From contig NW_025408689.1 of NCBI RefSeq assembly GCF_020360975.1, forward strand, positions 496,001 through 560,000: 64,000 bases of DNA. Reading direction: 5' to 3'. The notes beneath the pieces are model-generated. The model searched no databases. It was not told the origin of the DNA and saw only the letters and a list, made by a program, of their open reading frames with translations. Positions 1 through 11,440 of the stretch are shown one piece after another. The stretch's first letter is position 1; each line of letters starts with the position of its first letter. Source of the DNA: Hirsutella rhossiliensis (taxonomy: Eukaryota; Ascomycota; Sordariomycetes; Hypocreales; Ophiocordycipitaceae). A program made the translations under genes and the position numbers.

Positions 1-3000
1 GCACGCTTCGAGACTTTCTTACCTAACTTAAGGCTTACTATTAGTTTTACCCTATTAAACTCTTAGACCTAGTTAAAAAGGTACTCTACGTAGGAAATTA
101 TTTATCTAAAACGGTACTCGCTTAGTTTAGACCTATTATAAGGGATTTTCTCGATAACTAACTAGCGCGATAAGATAATAAGATAGATAAAGTCTTTATT
201 AGTTTTTAAGGATTTAAAGAAGCTATTATAAAGGTATTTAGAATAACTAATAAGGAATAAGAAGCTAAATAGAAACTTTAAGAACTTTAATAAAGGATCT
301 TAGTATTAGATTATACTACGAAGTTCCGTTAAGTTACCTTTAAACTTAATTAAGATAACGAACCTCTTATATTATAATTCTATAACGGGCTTAAAGAAGA
401 AGTTAAGGACGAGCTCTATAAGGAAAATCGACCTAATAACCTCTTAGACTATATTACTATAGTAGTATAAATCGACGATAGATAGTATACGCGACGCTAA
501 GAAAAGAAATAAGGAAGAGGAAACTAAAACCCTTCTTATAAGAATAACTTTAACTAACGCGCTAACTATAAAAAGAAGCGCGAAACTCCTATTACCTATA
601 CTTATATAACTAACCTAAGTAGGATAGATCTAAATATAATATAGAAAAGTAAAGGAAAGTATTTTAACTATAGGAAACTTAGATATTACTCTAAGGAATA
701 TAGATAAACCTATAAGGAAAAGAAAACTTACTAGGTACTAGCCCTAAAAGGTAAGAAATACTTAAACGCTACTAATAGATAAGAACTAAAGTATAAACTC
801 CTTAGTTAGACTATATACTATAATAATAAATATATAGTATACTTAAGTAATATAAACGGTATTAGATAGTTCCTAAAGCTATTAAAGAAGACCTTTATAA
901 TAATATAATAAAGGGATCTTAAAATATAGAAATAAGCTAAATTCGTAGAACTAGAATACCCTTATCCTAAAAGAGTCTCTTAAAACTAGATTAAAAAAAA
1001 CGGTAAATAATTCTAGGAAGATATATAAAATAAAAATTAATAATAACGATAGGTAGTTTACTAATAATATAGTAAAGAAGATATAAATATAGCCCTTATA
1101 CTTATAAAACTTAGATAATAACTTAAGGAGAAATAATAAAGTATTAATAATATAAGCTCTAAAGAATAAGAAATACTTAGAGAAACGGAAGATAAGAATA
1201 AACTTATACTACTACCCTTACTATTAAGGGAAAACGCTATAATTAAAGAATACGCTTTATACTTTAAAGAATTTAAAGAAATACTTAAAATTAGAACCTA
1301 ATAAATACCTTAAATTCTTATAGAAAACTAATAAGCTATATTAATTCGATATTAACTAGCACTATATAAAGGAGACTATACTATAGCTATCGCTATAGTC
1401 GATACCTTTATAGCTCTATAACGAGAATAGTAACTATAAGAAGAATTTAAAGACGATCTATAAATACTACTTACTTATAAGTACTATAAGTATATTTTAT
1501 AGATATTATACGTTTACCTAGATTATATAATATACTTTTAGATAAAGGTATAATATAACGCCTTCCTAGTTAAGTTTAAAAGATAAGTACTTTTAAAACC
1601 CTACCTAAGTATAAAACTAAACTACTAGAAAATTAATTAATGCTACCTAAACGACTAAGTTATATTATTAGAACCTAATTATAGCACGCTACTTAAATAC
1701 TATAATAATTACGGTTTATTAACGAGATATCTTTTAGAGATATATAAAATCTATAAATACGCTAAAATAATAAAATAGTATAACGCTACTCGCTTTAAGG
1801 TATCTAAACCCTTAATCTTTTAAAGACTTATATAATAAGTTAAATATAATAAAGAAGATTATAATAAATATATATACCTAAACTATAGAATTTATAAATA
1901 TAAAAAAGCATAAGTATAGTATAAATAATATAATAGTATATAAAAGATTATTAATAATACGTATAAAGGCTATAAGCTATATTCGACTAAGGAAGAATTA
2001 ATATAGAAATACTATATAAAAAATAGAAAGATATAGAACGAAAACTTAACCTTTCGTATAAAAATAAATAAAATTATAAAGTATAGTACGTAATTAACTA
2101 TAAAGTAGTATAATATAAATAATATAGCGTTAAGAAATAAGAAATCTTTAATTAGCTATAAGAAATTAGTCTCTTAAGCCCCGATATAATACTACGTAAT
2201 AAAAATATAAAGAAATAATATTAATAATAAATCGAAGAAGAATACCTAAATAAAATAAATAAGGACTAAGTAAAAAATAAGGTATGCTATCTATAAAAAG
2301 GCTATAGACTAGCACGATATAATAAGATCTAAGGATCCTATATATAGTAACGGTAAGCTATAGCAACTAAATAGTATTAGATATTTAAATCGTAGGATAT
2401 TATATATATATACTTTTAAACTATAGCGCGATAGGTAATTACGTTTTACTTAGAGTTATTAATCGTTACTAACTTATATAGAGATATAAGAAAGATCTAT
2501 ATAAACTTATAAATATCGAAGGAGAGGCCTTTAATTATAATAACGGAATTATTAATATAGAGATTAATTACCTTAATATTAATATCTAGGGCTATAATAA
2601 ATAAATTAACTTTAATATTATAGATATTAAAGAATACGACCTTATATTAAGGCTTTTATAGCTATAAGAGAGCAACCTACTAATTAACTAGAAAACTAGC
2701 TAGCTATATTAAAACGAGGACGTAAGTTTCTAAGACTAATAGATTTAAAAGAAAGTAAAATTTTACGATACTTTAGCTACTAAATAAGATAAAAGGGATA
2801 ACCGTTTAAGTAAATTATTATAGGCTTTAGCGATATAAACGAAAATAGTAACCGAACTAGCTGATATAATAAAATTAACTAATAAGACCTATATACTAAC
2901 TAATACGGCTATATAACCTAGTATCTAATATAAATAAAATAAAGGATATAATATAAAGATCTAAAGAGTTATTACTACTTTAAGAAAAGACCTTAAATAA

Positions 3001-5930
3001 ATTAATAAAGAGCTTAAGTTAAGAGAAACTAGCTCTTAAAAGAAAGAATAAAGCCTATAAGATAGAATAAAAAACTTCCCTTAAGAATACCGGAAATATA
3101 ATAAACTCTTTAAGGAAGAACTTAGGATAGGGTTACTTAAATATAGCTAATAAGACTACGAAATTTATCTTAAGGATAAAATAACGCCGACGTTCTATAA
3201 GATTTATAACTTAAATAAAAAGTAACTATAAACGCTACGCGACTACCTTAACGAAAATCTATAAAAGGGATATATATAAACGTTAATATCTAAAGTAAGC
3301 TACCTAGTTATATTTATTTTAAAGAAAAACAGTAAGCTACGACTAGTTATTAACTATAGACGCTTAAACGATATTATAATAAAAGACCGAATACTATTAC
3401 CGCTTATATCGGAACTATAAGATCGACTATATAGTAAAAAATAGTTTATAGCCCTCGATCTTAAAAGCGCCTATAACTTAATACGTATAAAAAAAGGATA
3501 TAAATAGATAATAGCCTTTAAAACGAAATTCGGATTATTCGAATATCTAGTAATACTATTTAGACTTATAAATATACTAGCTACCTTTTAATAGATAATT
3601 AATAATATCCTACGCGAATACTTAGATATCTTTATAGTAGTATACTTAGATAATATCTTAATCTTCTCGGATACCTTAAAAGAATATAAGGAATACGTTT
3701 ATAAAGTACTCCGCGTACTTTAAAATATAAAGTTACTAGTTAAACTAAAGAAAAGTAAGTTTTATATATAGGAAGTAAACTTCCTTAGATATACGATCTT
3801 ACTAAAAGAGATATAGATATAATAAGATAAGATTAACTTAGTTAAAGAATAGCTAATACTAAAGAACGTTAAGGATATATAAAGTTTCCTAGGATTTATA
3901 AATTACTACTAACGATTTATTAAAGATTTTAGAAAGATTATAGTACTACTACTATATAACTTAATAAAGAAGGAAAAAGAATTTATATAGGACGATAAAG
4001 CTAACGAAGCTTTTAAATATATTAAAACTATAATTATATAAGAACTAGTCTTAACTACCTTTAATCTAAAACGATAAATCGAACTTAAAACTAATATATT
4101 AAACTTTACTCTAAGAGTATAAATCGGATAAAAAGATAATAAAGGAAGACTACGACTAATTATATTCTACTTAAAGAAGCTATATAGTATAGAACTTAAT
4201 TACCCTATCTATAATAAAGAATTCCTTATAATTATTTAAGCTTTTAAGGAATTTTAATATTACCTTCTTAGAAGTAAATATAAAGTTAAGGTCTATATAG
4301 ACTATAAGAATATCTTATATTTTATAACGACGTAATAGTTAAATAGACGATAGATCTAATAGGCCGAATATCTATTAGAATTCGACTATAAAATAATCTA
4401 TAGAAAAGGAATAGAAAACGGTCGAGCTAATACCCTTAGTCGACGAAGTAACTATAATATAGGAGCACCTATAGTAAAAGAATAGCTCTTAAAAATTAAC
4501 GAAAACGGAAACTATTAATAACAATAGCTAAATATAATATTTAAAGTATAACCTAATAACTTAATATACTAAAAGATCCTAAAATAAATAAAAGAATATA
4601 AAGTACTAAACGGATATAATATAGAATATTTAAAAGTTCTAATATATAAAAATAAAATCTAGATACTACTAGAATTACGAGATAAAGTTATATAAGATAT
4701 ATATAAATATTTAATATATAGATACTAAGGAATATAAAGAATAATAAAATAGATTAAATAATAATATAACTTCTTATAGCTTAAGGAAGTAGTACGATAA
4801 GTTATTAAAGAATATAAACTTTATATATAAAGTAAAGCTAAATAATATAAACTATATAGCGAATTATAACCGCTACTAGTACTAAAGAAACTATAGGATT
4901 TAATAGCTTTTAACTATATTATAAAGCTATTACTATTAAAAGAACCTATAACTAACGTTAAGTATAATAGTATATTTATTATTACTAATAGATTAATAAA
5001 GTATAGATACTTCTTACTATATAAAGAAGTAAGTAATATAAAAGAGCTAGTATATATATTCCTACGAACTATTATTAGTAATTATAGACTACTAAACGAG
5101 ATTATCTTTAATAAAGGAAGAACGTTTATAGCTAAGTTTTAGTAAGCTCTTATAGTATAATTAAGGATAAAATATAAGCTTAGTATAGCTTATTACCTAT
5201 AAATAGATAGATAAATAAAACGACTTAACTAAACGCTTAAATAATATTTATAATACTATATTAACTACGAATAAAATAATTAAGTTAAATAGCTATTAAT
5301 AGTGTAACTAGCTTATAATAGCTTAGTTATAGAAATAACTAAGCTCTTACTAGTATACGCTAATTATAGATATAACCTAGAAGTATTTAAGGTTACTCGA
5401 TAAGGACTATAAGTAGAACAAGCGATACTATAAGTAGATTAGCTATAAGAATTATATAAAGAAATATAATAAGAACTTTAATTTATTAAAGAACGAATAT
5501 CTACTTACTATAATCGGAAAAGATTATAAGGACTAATCTTTTAAGAGGGAGATATAGTCTACCTTATATAATAAAATATTAAAATAAAATAACTAAGTAA
5601 TAAATTAGATTTTAAGAAACTTAGACCGTTTAAGGTTAAGAAAACTATTTTAAAAGTTAACTATAAACTTTCGCTACTAATAATAATATAGATATACCTA
5701 ATATTTTATATCTTATTATTAGAACTAGTACTATAAAACGCTAAACTATAGGAAAAAATTAAAGTTAATAACGATTAAGAATATAAAGTAAAATAAATAC
5801 TAAATATAAGAAAATAAGGTTAGTAATAAGAGTACCTTATTAAGTAGAAAGGATATAGACTAAAGGAAAATACCTAGGAACTACTTAAGTACTTAACTTA
5901 CTATAGCTCTTTACTTCGATAATTTTACTA
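1..5930 (+). pseudogene. Chromovirus (Chr-1) gag-pol remnant, RIP-degraded, 5' end outside window
   Basis: Internal region of a Ty3/gypsy retrotransposon read through many TAA/TAG codons. Order seen: gag from the window start; a CCHC zinc knuckle near 657-704 whose Cys and His codons now read Tyr; a protease zone near 2.4-2.7 kb; reverse transcriptase near 3330-3690, where LDLKSAYN is readable and the catalytic box reads YLDN; RNase H near 4080-4450; integrase near 4680-5300, where the catalytic Asp codons read Asn; and a C-terminal chromodomain near 5765-5900 (YLIK-stop-KGY, then ENT-stop-E, with stops at the usual Trp positions). The domain order RT-RH-IN-chromodomain defines a chromovirus. 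The same sequence recurs at 62757-64000 (plus) and, inverted, at 24.0-34.1 kb and 40.5-47.4 kb. It cannot make protein. The family call is secure; domain edges are approximate. Confidence 0.9.
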
Positions 5931-6705
5931 AAAGGTTTAGGAGGGATTAAAGGACTAAGATCTATAAACTCCTCGCTAATACTAAATAAGGACTAATTCG
6001 CCTCGTTAAGAACGCTTAACGATTATAAGTTATTTACTACCTAATACTTATACGTATCGAGCGTAGGTAAAACGCTATCCTTAGTATCTACTTCTTAGAT
6101 ACTACGACGAAATAACTTAGAACTCTTTTCCTTTATATAATTCTAAATCTTTTAAATATAAGCTAAACGATTAACGGCGATAGATATTTACGACTAAAGG
6201 TTCGTAAGCTATACCTAAAGCTTTAATAAGGCTTCCCTAGCTTCCTCCTCTTTAAAATATAGCCTATGCTACTCCGCTAATAATTTAGTTACTAAAAGAA
6301 ATATATTAGCTACTACGTATAGAAAGAATTAAAAGATACCTATAAGAAGAGGCTACTAAAATACTATTATAATAGGGACGACTACTAGCAATATAATTAT
6401 TATAGCGCGAAGAATTTTCGGCTATCTAATAATTCGTCTTCTTCGCTTTAAAGTATTAAGTATATAGTATATCGGTAGGATCTCCGCTTAAGTTAATATA
6501 TTCGGTAAGAGTAGCGCGCTTAAAGGCTTTTTAGGAACGATTTTTTAATATATAACTAAATATACTATTAGCAGTATATCCTAAAAGGATAAAGAAATAA
6601 AGAACGATATACTTCCGTATAACGCGATAAGGGTATATTTATATATAGCGGCTAAGGTAGCTATAATAGGTCTTATAGATAAGACTAAAAGGAGGGAAGA
6701 TATTA
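5931..6705 (+). other. Chr-1 3' untranslated region with polypurine tract
   Basis: No coding frame was followed here. The block lies between the chromodomain end and the 3' LTR and recurs inverted after the other Chr-1 3' LTRs (24011 onward, 40499 onward), so it belongs to the element. A purine run (AAAAGGAGGGAAGATA) ends just before the LTR and is the likely plus-strand priming tract. Confidence 0.7.
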
Positions 6706-7155
6706 TATTATAACTATAGCTACTAGGCCGCTAACGGTCGACCGCGTTAAGCACGTAATATAGTCTAACGGATAAATAGTCGGCACGACTATCTAATAGA
6801 TATAGGATCGAGGGGATCGTAAAGATCTAAGTAATCTAGAGTTAATAGGATTACTACGCTCTATACGATCTAACGTTAGGGATTATAGCTAGGCCTATAA
6901 TCTAAGGATAGTCTCTATAAGTATATATAGCTACCTACTTTTACTCCTTTAGATAGATAGCTCGATAGCTTTTAATATAGATCTTTATTACGATTTTATC
7001 TTTAATTCTAATTACTTAGTTATAGTCTACGGTCTACGACCTCTAACTTATTACTAACGTAATATACTTATTATTACTTAGACTACGCCCTATTATATTT
7101 ACTAATATAAACCCCTCGATAGGTTTATCCCTTAGGAATAATACCGGTTATTATA
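6706..7155 (+). repeat. Chr-1 3' LTR, type a (450 bp)
   Basis: Starts TATTATAAC, where the least mutated copy at 21623 starts TGTTACGAC, and ends GTTATTATA. It matches the LTRs at 21623-22088, 31273-31722, 40030-40498 and 47449-47917 over its whole length. A TATA-like stretch (GTATATATAGC) sits in the first half. Differences among copies are mostly C/T or G/A in CpA, TpG or CpG context, as RIP produces. Confidence 0.88.
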
Positions 7156-7810
7156 AAAGGGCGTTACTATCTAATTATATTTTAGTTAAGGAAGTTTACT
7201 AAAGCTAAACTTAATTATAGTATTAACTTAATTATAGTAAGTTACTAAGCTATAAGAGCTATAAAAGAGGCTTAAGGAGTACTAAGGAAAAGCTATTAAA
7301 TCGTAAGCGAAATACTATAATTTAAGGTATTAACCGCTTATACTAAAAGTAAGAGACCTTATAGTACTATCGATAAAAAAGTTATACCTTAAGGATAAAA
7401 AAAGAAAACTCTTACCTAAGTATATTAGACCGTTTTAGGTCTTATAAGCTATTAGAAAGTAAGTATATTATCTTATACTTCCTAAGAAGTACTTACGCCT
7501 CTATAATATTTTCTATATTAGTTTCTTAGAGCTATAAAAGGAGCGAAAAGGCACTTATAAAGATAGCGAAACCTTACTAATACTAGACTTAAAGGACGAT
7601 AAAGGCAAATAAAAAGTCTAAAAGATTAAAGACTAAAAGAGATCTAAGGGCGATACTTTTTTCCTTATTAAATAGAAAGGATAGCTAGCTAAGTATAATT
7701 AATAGGTCGATACCGAAGATATAGCGAATAGCTAAGACCTTATTAAAGAATATATTACTCGCTTAACTAAGAAAAAGAAGTATAAGACTAAGTAAGGTAG
7801 GGAAACCTAT
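7156..7810 (+). pseudogene. Second gypsy lineage (Gyp-4): pol C-terminus with chromodomain
   Basis: One plus-strand frame, broken only by TAA/TAG, reads as the tail of a Ty3/gypsy polyprotein. An integrase C-terminal stretch (KRKLLPKYI, then RPF) is followed by the segment that normally reads 'hNvFHvSfLep' (here NIFYISFLE), an acidic linker, and a chromodomain core (FFLIK-stop-KG). It differs from Chr-1, whose LTR ends at 7155, so the Chr-1 copy probably inserted into this older element. Nothing upstream of it is visible in the window. Family assignment is good; limits are approximate. Confidence 0.7.
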
Positions 7811-8030
7811 TAGCGTAGGAAGACGCTACTAAATTAGTAATAAATCCCTACTAAATCGCTATTAACTTATTAACGTATTAGTATACTTAAATATCCTATA
7901 ACTATATATAAAATAGTAAAATAGAAAATAAGGGAAAACTATCTATACTATTTATTAAATATTATTAAGGAAAATAAAACTAAACTACAACTCTATTAAG
8001 ACCTTAATAATAAGGAGAGAAAGATAATTA

Positions 8031-8208
8031 TTATTATAGAGTTAGTAAAGGCATAGGCTTAAGTGCGGTCTATTAAAAGAAGGTTAATAATCTATAAGGG
8101 GGAAAAGAAAGAGAAGTATAGGCCTAGCCTATATAAGCGCGGAGGCCGCTTATATATAGACTTAGCCTAGACCCTAGTCTAGGCCTATATAGGGCAAAAG
8201 CCCTTATA
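8031..8208 (-). repeat. Terminal direct repeat, copy 1 (putative 3' LTR)
   Basis: It is near-identical to 9728-9905 apart from transition differences and contains nested palindromes (AGGCCTAGCCTATATA and partners). Direction is inferred from the gag-like frame between the copies. Confidence 0.65.
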
Positions 8209-8569
8209 TTATACCCTTACCTAGCTTTTAAAGAAGCGCGCCTTTAAATAATACCTAATACCGCGCTTAAGGGGACGGAACCCTCGCGCGGACCACGCAC
8301 GCTTAGTCGCGGAAAAAACATTAGTAAATAATATATAATACCCTCCTAAGCGAGCTTCTTAGATAGACTATATTATTAGTAAGGGCCGCGCCCTAGGAGT
8401 CGGGCTTTAGTACTTCTAGCTAAGGAGTAGAGGCACGTAGAACGGCGTATAGCTAGCTTTAGTAAGCTTATAGTATCCCGCCCCCCCTATATCGGCGCAC
8501 GGTAGCAGCTCCTAGTACCATAACGTAAGGGACGGTACTTTAGTATATAAGGCTCTGCTCCCTCCTATA

Positions 8570-9560
8570 TAGGGCTATATAGGCACTCCCTTTCGCTATA
8601 GTTATATTATATTAGCGGCCTTCTTATATCTTAGCCGCCTTTTTAGTCGCTACGGGCATATATCCCGTCCGTATAGTAGCTACTACCGTATATAAGGGGA
8701 CGCCGACGAAGCCTATAGAGGCGTTACTAAGATTACTCGTCGCTAGAGTCGCTATCGTCGAACCTAACCTCCTTTCTATCCTAGCGCGTGCGCCCCTCTA
8801 CTACTTAGAGTGCGTTTACCCGCGCCTCCTAGCGTAGGCACTTTAAAAACTAATAGGATTTACTGCTATAGCCTATATAGCGAGCCTCTTATCGCTACCT
8901 CTTTTTATCCTTAGTCCTTAAAGCGGAGATAGAGATATCTATAGCTTTACTAGCGTTATCCTCTTCTTATACTATAGAAAAAGATAAAAAAAGAAACTTA
9001 TTATTACTAAGCTTACGAAGAAGGCGGACGAGATTAGTATACGTATTTAGTAGTATAGACCTTTCGCTTAGATAGGTGCGCTAATCCGAATTTAAGCTCG
9101 TAATAAGATAATTATACTTTACCGCGTTAGGCTAGCTATATACGTTTACTCGATAAAGCACCTCTTCGAACCGTATAAAGTAGGCCGGAATAGCTTTACT
9201 CCGCTTTTAACGGAGCGTTATAAGCTCCTAGCCTACCGACTTAGCTACGTTAGGTTCGCCGTAATTAATACAGAGCTTCGCGAGGAGGTTAGCTAGTCCG
9301 TTTATACTAGTACGCGTAAATAGTAAGAGATACCTTTATAGGCGTAAGGATAAGCTCGCGTAAAGATAGTCGAATTAGGCGCGGATATCCCCTATTATAG
9401 CGCTATCGGTATAAAGCTTCGCTTCTATATAAAGTAGCTATAGCTTAAGCTCTATAGAGAAGCCGTTAAACTTACTAAGGTATAGTAGTACCGCTCTTAG
9501 TTATACGGAGCCCTACTATTATAAGAGGCTCTTAATTACCTAGGCGAACTAAGTATTACG
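8570..9560 (-). pseudogene. Degraded retrotransposon gag-like coding sequence
   Basis: One minus-strand frame runs for almost 1 kb with stops that are nearly all TAG/TAA. Readable stretches include a gag-type segment (KFNGFSIELK, then YIEAKLYTD), IPAYFIRFEEVLYRVN, and a basic, Ser/Asp-rich C-terminal part (VRFDDSDSSDE). This resembles the Retrotrans_gag pattern of Ty3/gypsy elements: a helical capsid-like region, then a charged tail. No zinc knuckle was confirmed. No reverse transcriptase follows before the terminal repeat. The sequence is too damaged to be translated. Confidence 0.6.
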
Positions 9561-9727
9561 TTCGCCTTAATTTTATGACTATAGGAGTATAGATATTTCG
9601 CGTACGTATATACTAGCGCGGGCGGTTTAACTAGACTAGGTAATTAAACGTTGGCTTTAAAGGTAGCTAAAAATAGCTATTCTATATATAGGGATATAAA
9701 GAGAGTAAAATAAAGGGTAGATTATAC

Positions 9728-9905
9728 TATTATAGAGTAGGTAGAGGTATAGGCTTAGGTACGGTCCGTTAAAAGAAGGTTAATAATCTATAAAGGGGAA
9801 AAGAAAGAGAAGTATAGGCCTAGCCTAAATAGGCGCGGAGGCCGCTTATATATAGACTTAGCCTAGACCTTAGTCTAGGCCTATATAAGGTAAAAGCCCT
9901 TATAG
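9728..9905 (-). repeat. Terminal direct repeat, copy 2 (putative 5' LTR)
   Basis: Partner of 8031-8208, with the same length and orientation. The shared core runs from the TATTATAGAG-like edge to GCCCTTATA. Confidence 0.65.
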
Positions 9906-11440
9906 TTATAACTAAATAAAAGAAAGATAAGACCTATTTATTACTTTAAACTACCCTTTTTTTTACTAGTATAGCGGGAACTAACTAAGGCGCCCCCTTT
10001 ACTATACTAAATACTTCTAGAAATACTAAAACTACCCTATCCTTTACTCTTTCCTTATCCTCTATATTAAGACCTATCTTTATTAGTATAGTACTTACCT
10101 TAGCCTTAGTAAATAGTAAGGTATATTACTACGAAGTATAGCCTATATTACTATTAATAAAGTAGAGTTTTAACTAAGATTCCTAGGCCTAGTACTCTAG
10201 GCTTATATAGGCGATATCGAATAAGAGCGCGGGGTTAAGGCGAATAATAAGCTTATAGCGCTTATTAATTAGTATATAGTAGTTAGTACGCTTAACTTAG
10301 TATATTATTAAGCGGTCGCTAATAAAAAGGTTAGATAAAACTTATAATAGTAGACTTTTATATACTTATAGTCTTAAAAGACTTATAATAAGCCGTCTTA
10401 GTAGCGTCGAAAGCCTTAGCTAAATACTATACTATAATAGTAAGACGGCGCCGATTAGCTTCCTCGAAAATAAGTATACTTACGTTTAAGCTATTATCCT
10501 TAGTATCCTTATTACCGGTCTTTAGCTTATTAAGCTTATATAGGTACTTAATAATAGCGACTATATTAGCCCGGTTACTAAATTAAGAGTAGCGGCCTTA
10601 AGAAGGATTAGCTTATTAATTATAATATTTAAAGTTAAGGGGAAACTTACTTAGTTATAGGTCGCGGTATATCTATAGTACTACTTATAATACGTTAAGG
10701 AAACCCCTAAGAAAATATAGCTAATTAAGAGTACTTTAATAAGCTTAGGCTTAGTTATACTATACTCCTTAACTACCGTCCTAAAGTAATATATATACTA
10801 AAGCTTATAAGGGATAACCCCCTAAGCCTTAACTAAGCGGGCTTTAGCCTTAGATTAAGTATGCTTTTTTATAGGAGCGTAACCGCCTTATACCGCTACT
10901 TAGGTACCCTTATTTTTAGCGCTACTATTCTTAGGTTTATTAATAAAAGAAGTTAGATCGCGGCTGTTTTTATTATTACTATTATCGTTATCTTAGCCCT
11001 TATTTAGCTAGGCCTCGTTATTAATATCGGCTTACTTATTTTAAGGAGCGGCCTAGGCGATAATCTCTTATTAGCTAGAGCCGCCCTATCGAGACGGAGT
11101 AGCTAGGTTATCGGCACTTACCTAGGAGCGCCTAAGCACGATCTCCTCGCTAATATTAATATCGCTAATAAGGGTAATAGACTTATAAGTTTCCTAGCTT
11201 ATAGAGGTAGGCTTATTAATACTTAGAGTTAAGGTATTTAGTAGGGTAATAAGGGTATAACCCTCGCTAACGTTAGGTCCTAGACTAAAAGTCTCCTAGG
11301 ACTAAGATTCCCTTATACCTTTCTTAGCTTTCTTTACTAAAAGGGAACTAATATCGCTATAAGACTTCTAAGCTAATCGCTTATACTTTAAGGGCGAACC
11401 CGCTACTACCTACTCCTATATATAGCGTAGGAAATTAGTA
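9906..11440 (-). pseudogene. RIP-degraded coding-like sequence of unknown identity
   Basis: On the minus strand a frame across roughly 10.5-11.4 kb is interrupted only by TAA/TAG. It has readable stretches such as LVKKAKKGIRES, LGPNVSEGYTLITLLNTL and SNNKNSRDLTSFINKPKNSS. A second frame near 10.2-10.6 kb reads KYLYKLNKLKTGNKDTKDNS and ILIFEEANRRRLT. The frame change could be an intron or an indel. I do not recognise the protein. It lies just upstream, in the same orientation, of the gag-only element, so it may be a retrotransposon product or a captured host gene. Confidence 0.4.

Larger units (their letters stand above)
8031..9905 (-). mobile_element. Short LTR-type element with gag frame only (TR-GAG-like)
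   Basis: Two ~178-bp direct repeats (8031-8208 and 9728-9905) bound a region of about 1.5 kb. On the minus strand they start TATAAGGGC, and a purine-containing run (GGTAAGGGTAT) lies just before the 8208 copy, as a polypurine tract would. Between them only a gag-like frame can be read (8570-9560, minus) and no pol motif was found. Such gag-only, terminal-repeat elements are known in plants as TR-GAG. Alternatively a larger gypsy element lost pol. No target duplication could be fixed because the repeat edges are fuzzy. Confidence 0.55.
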
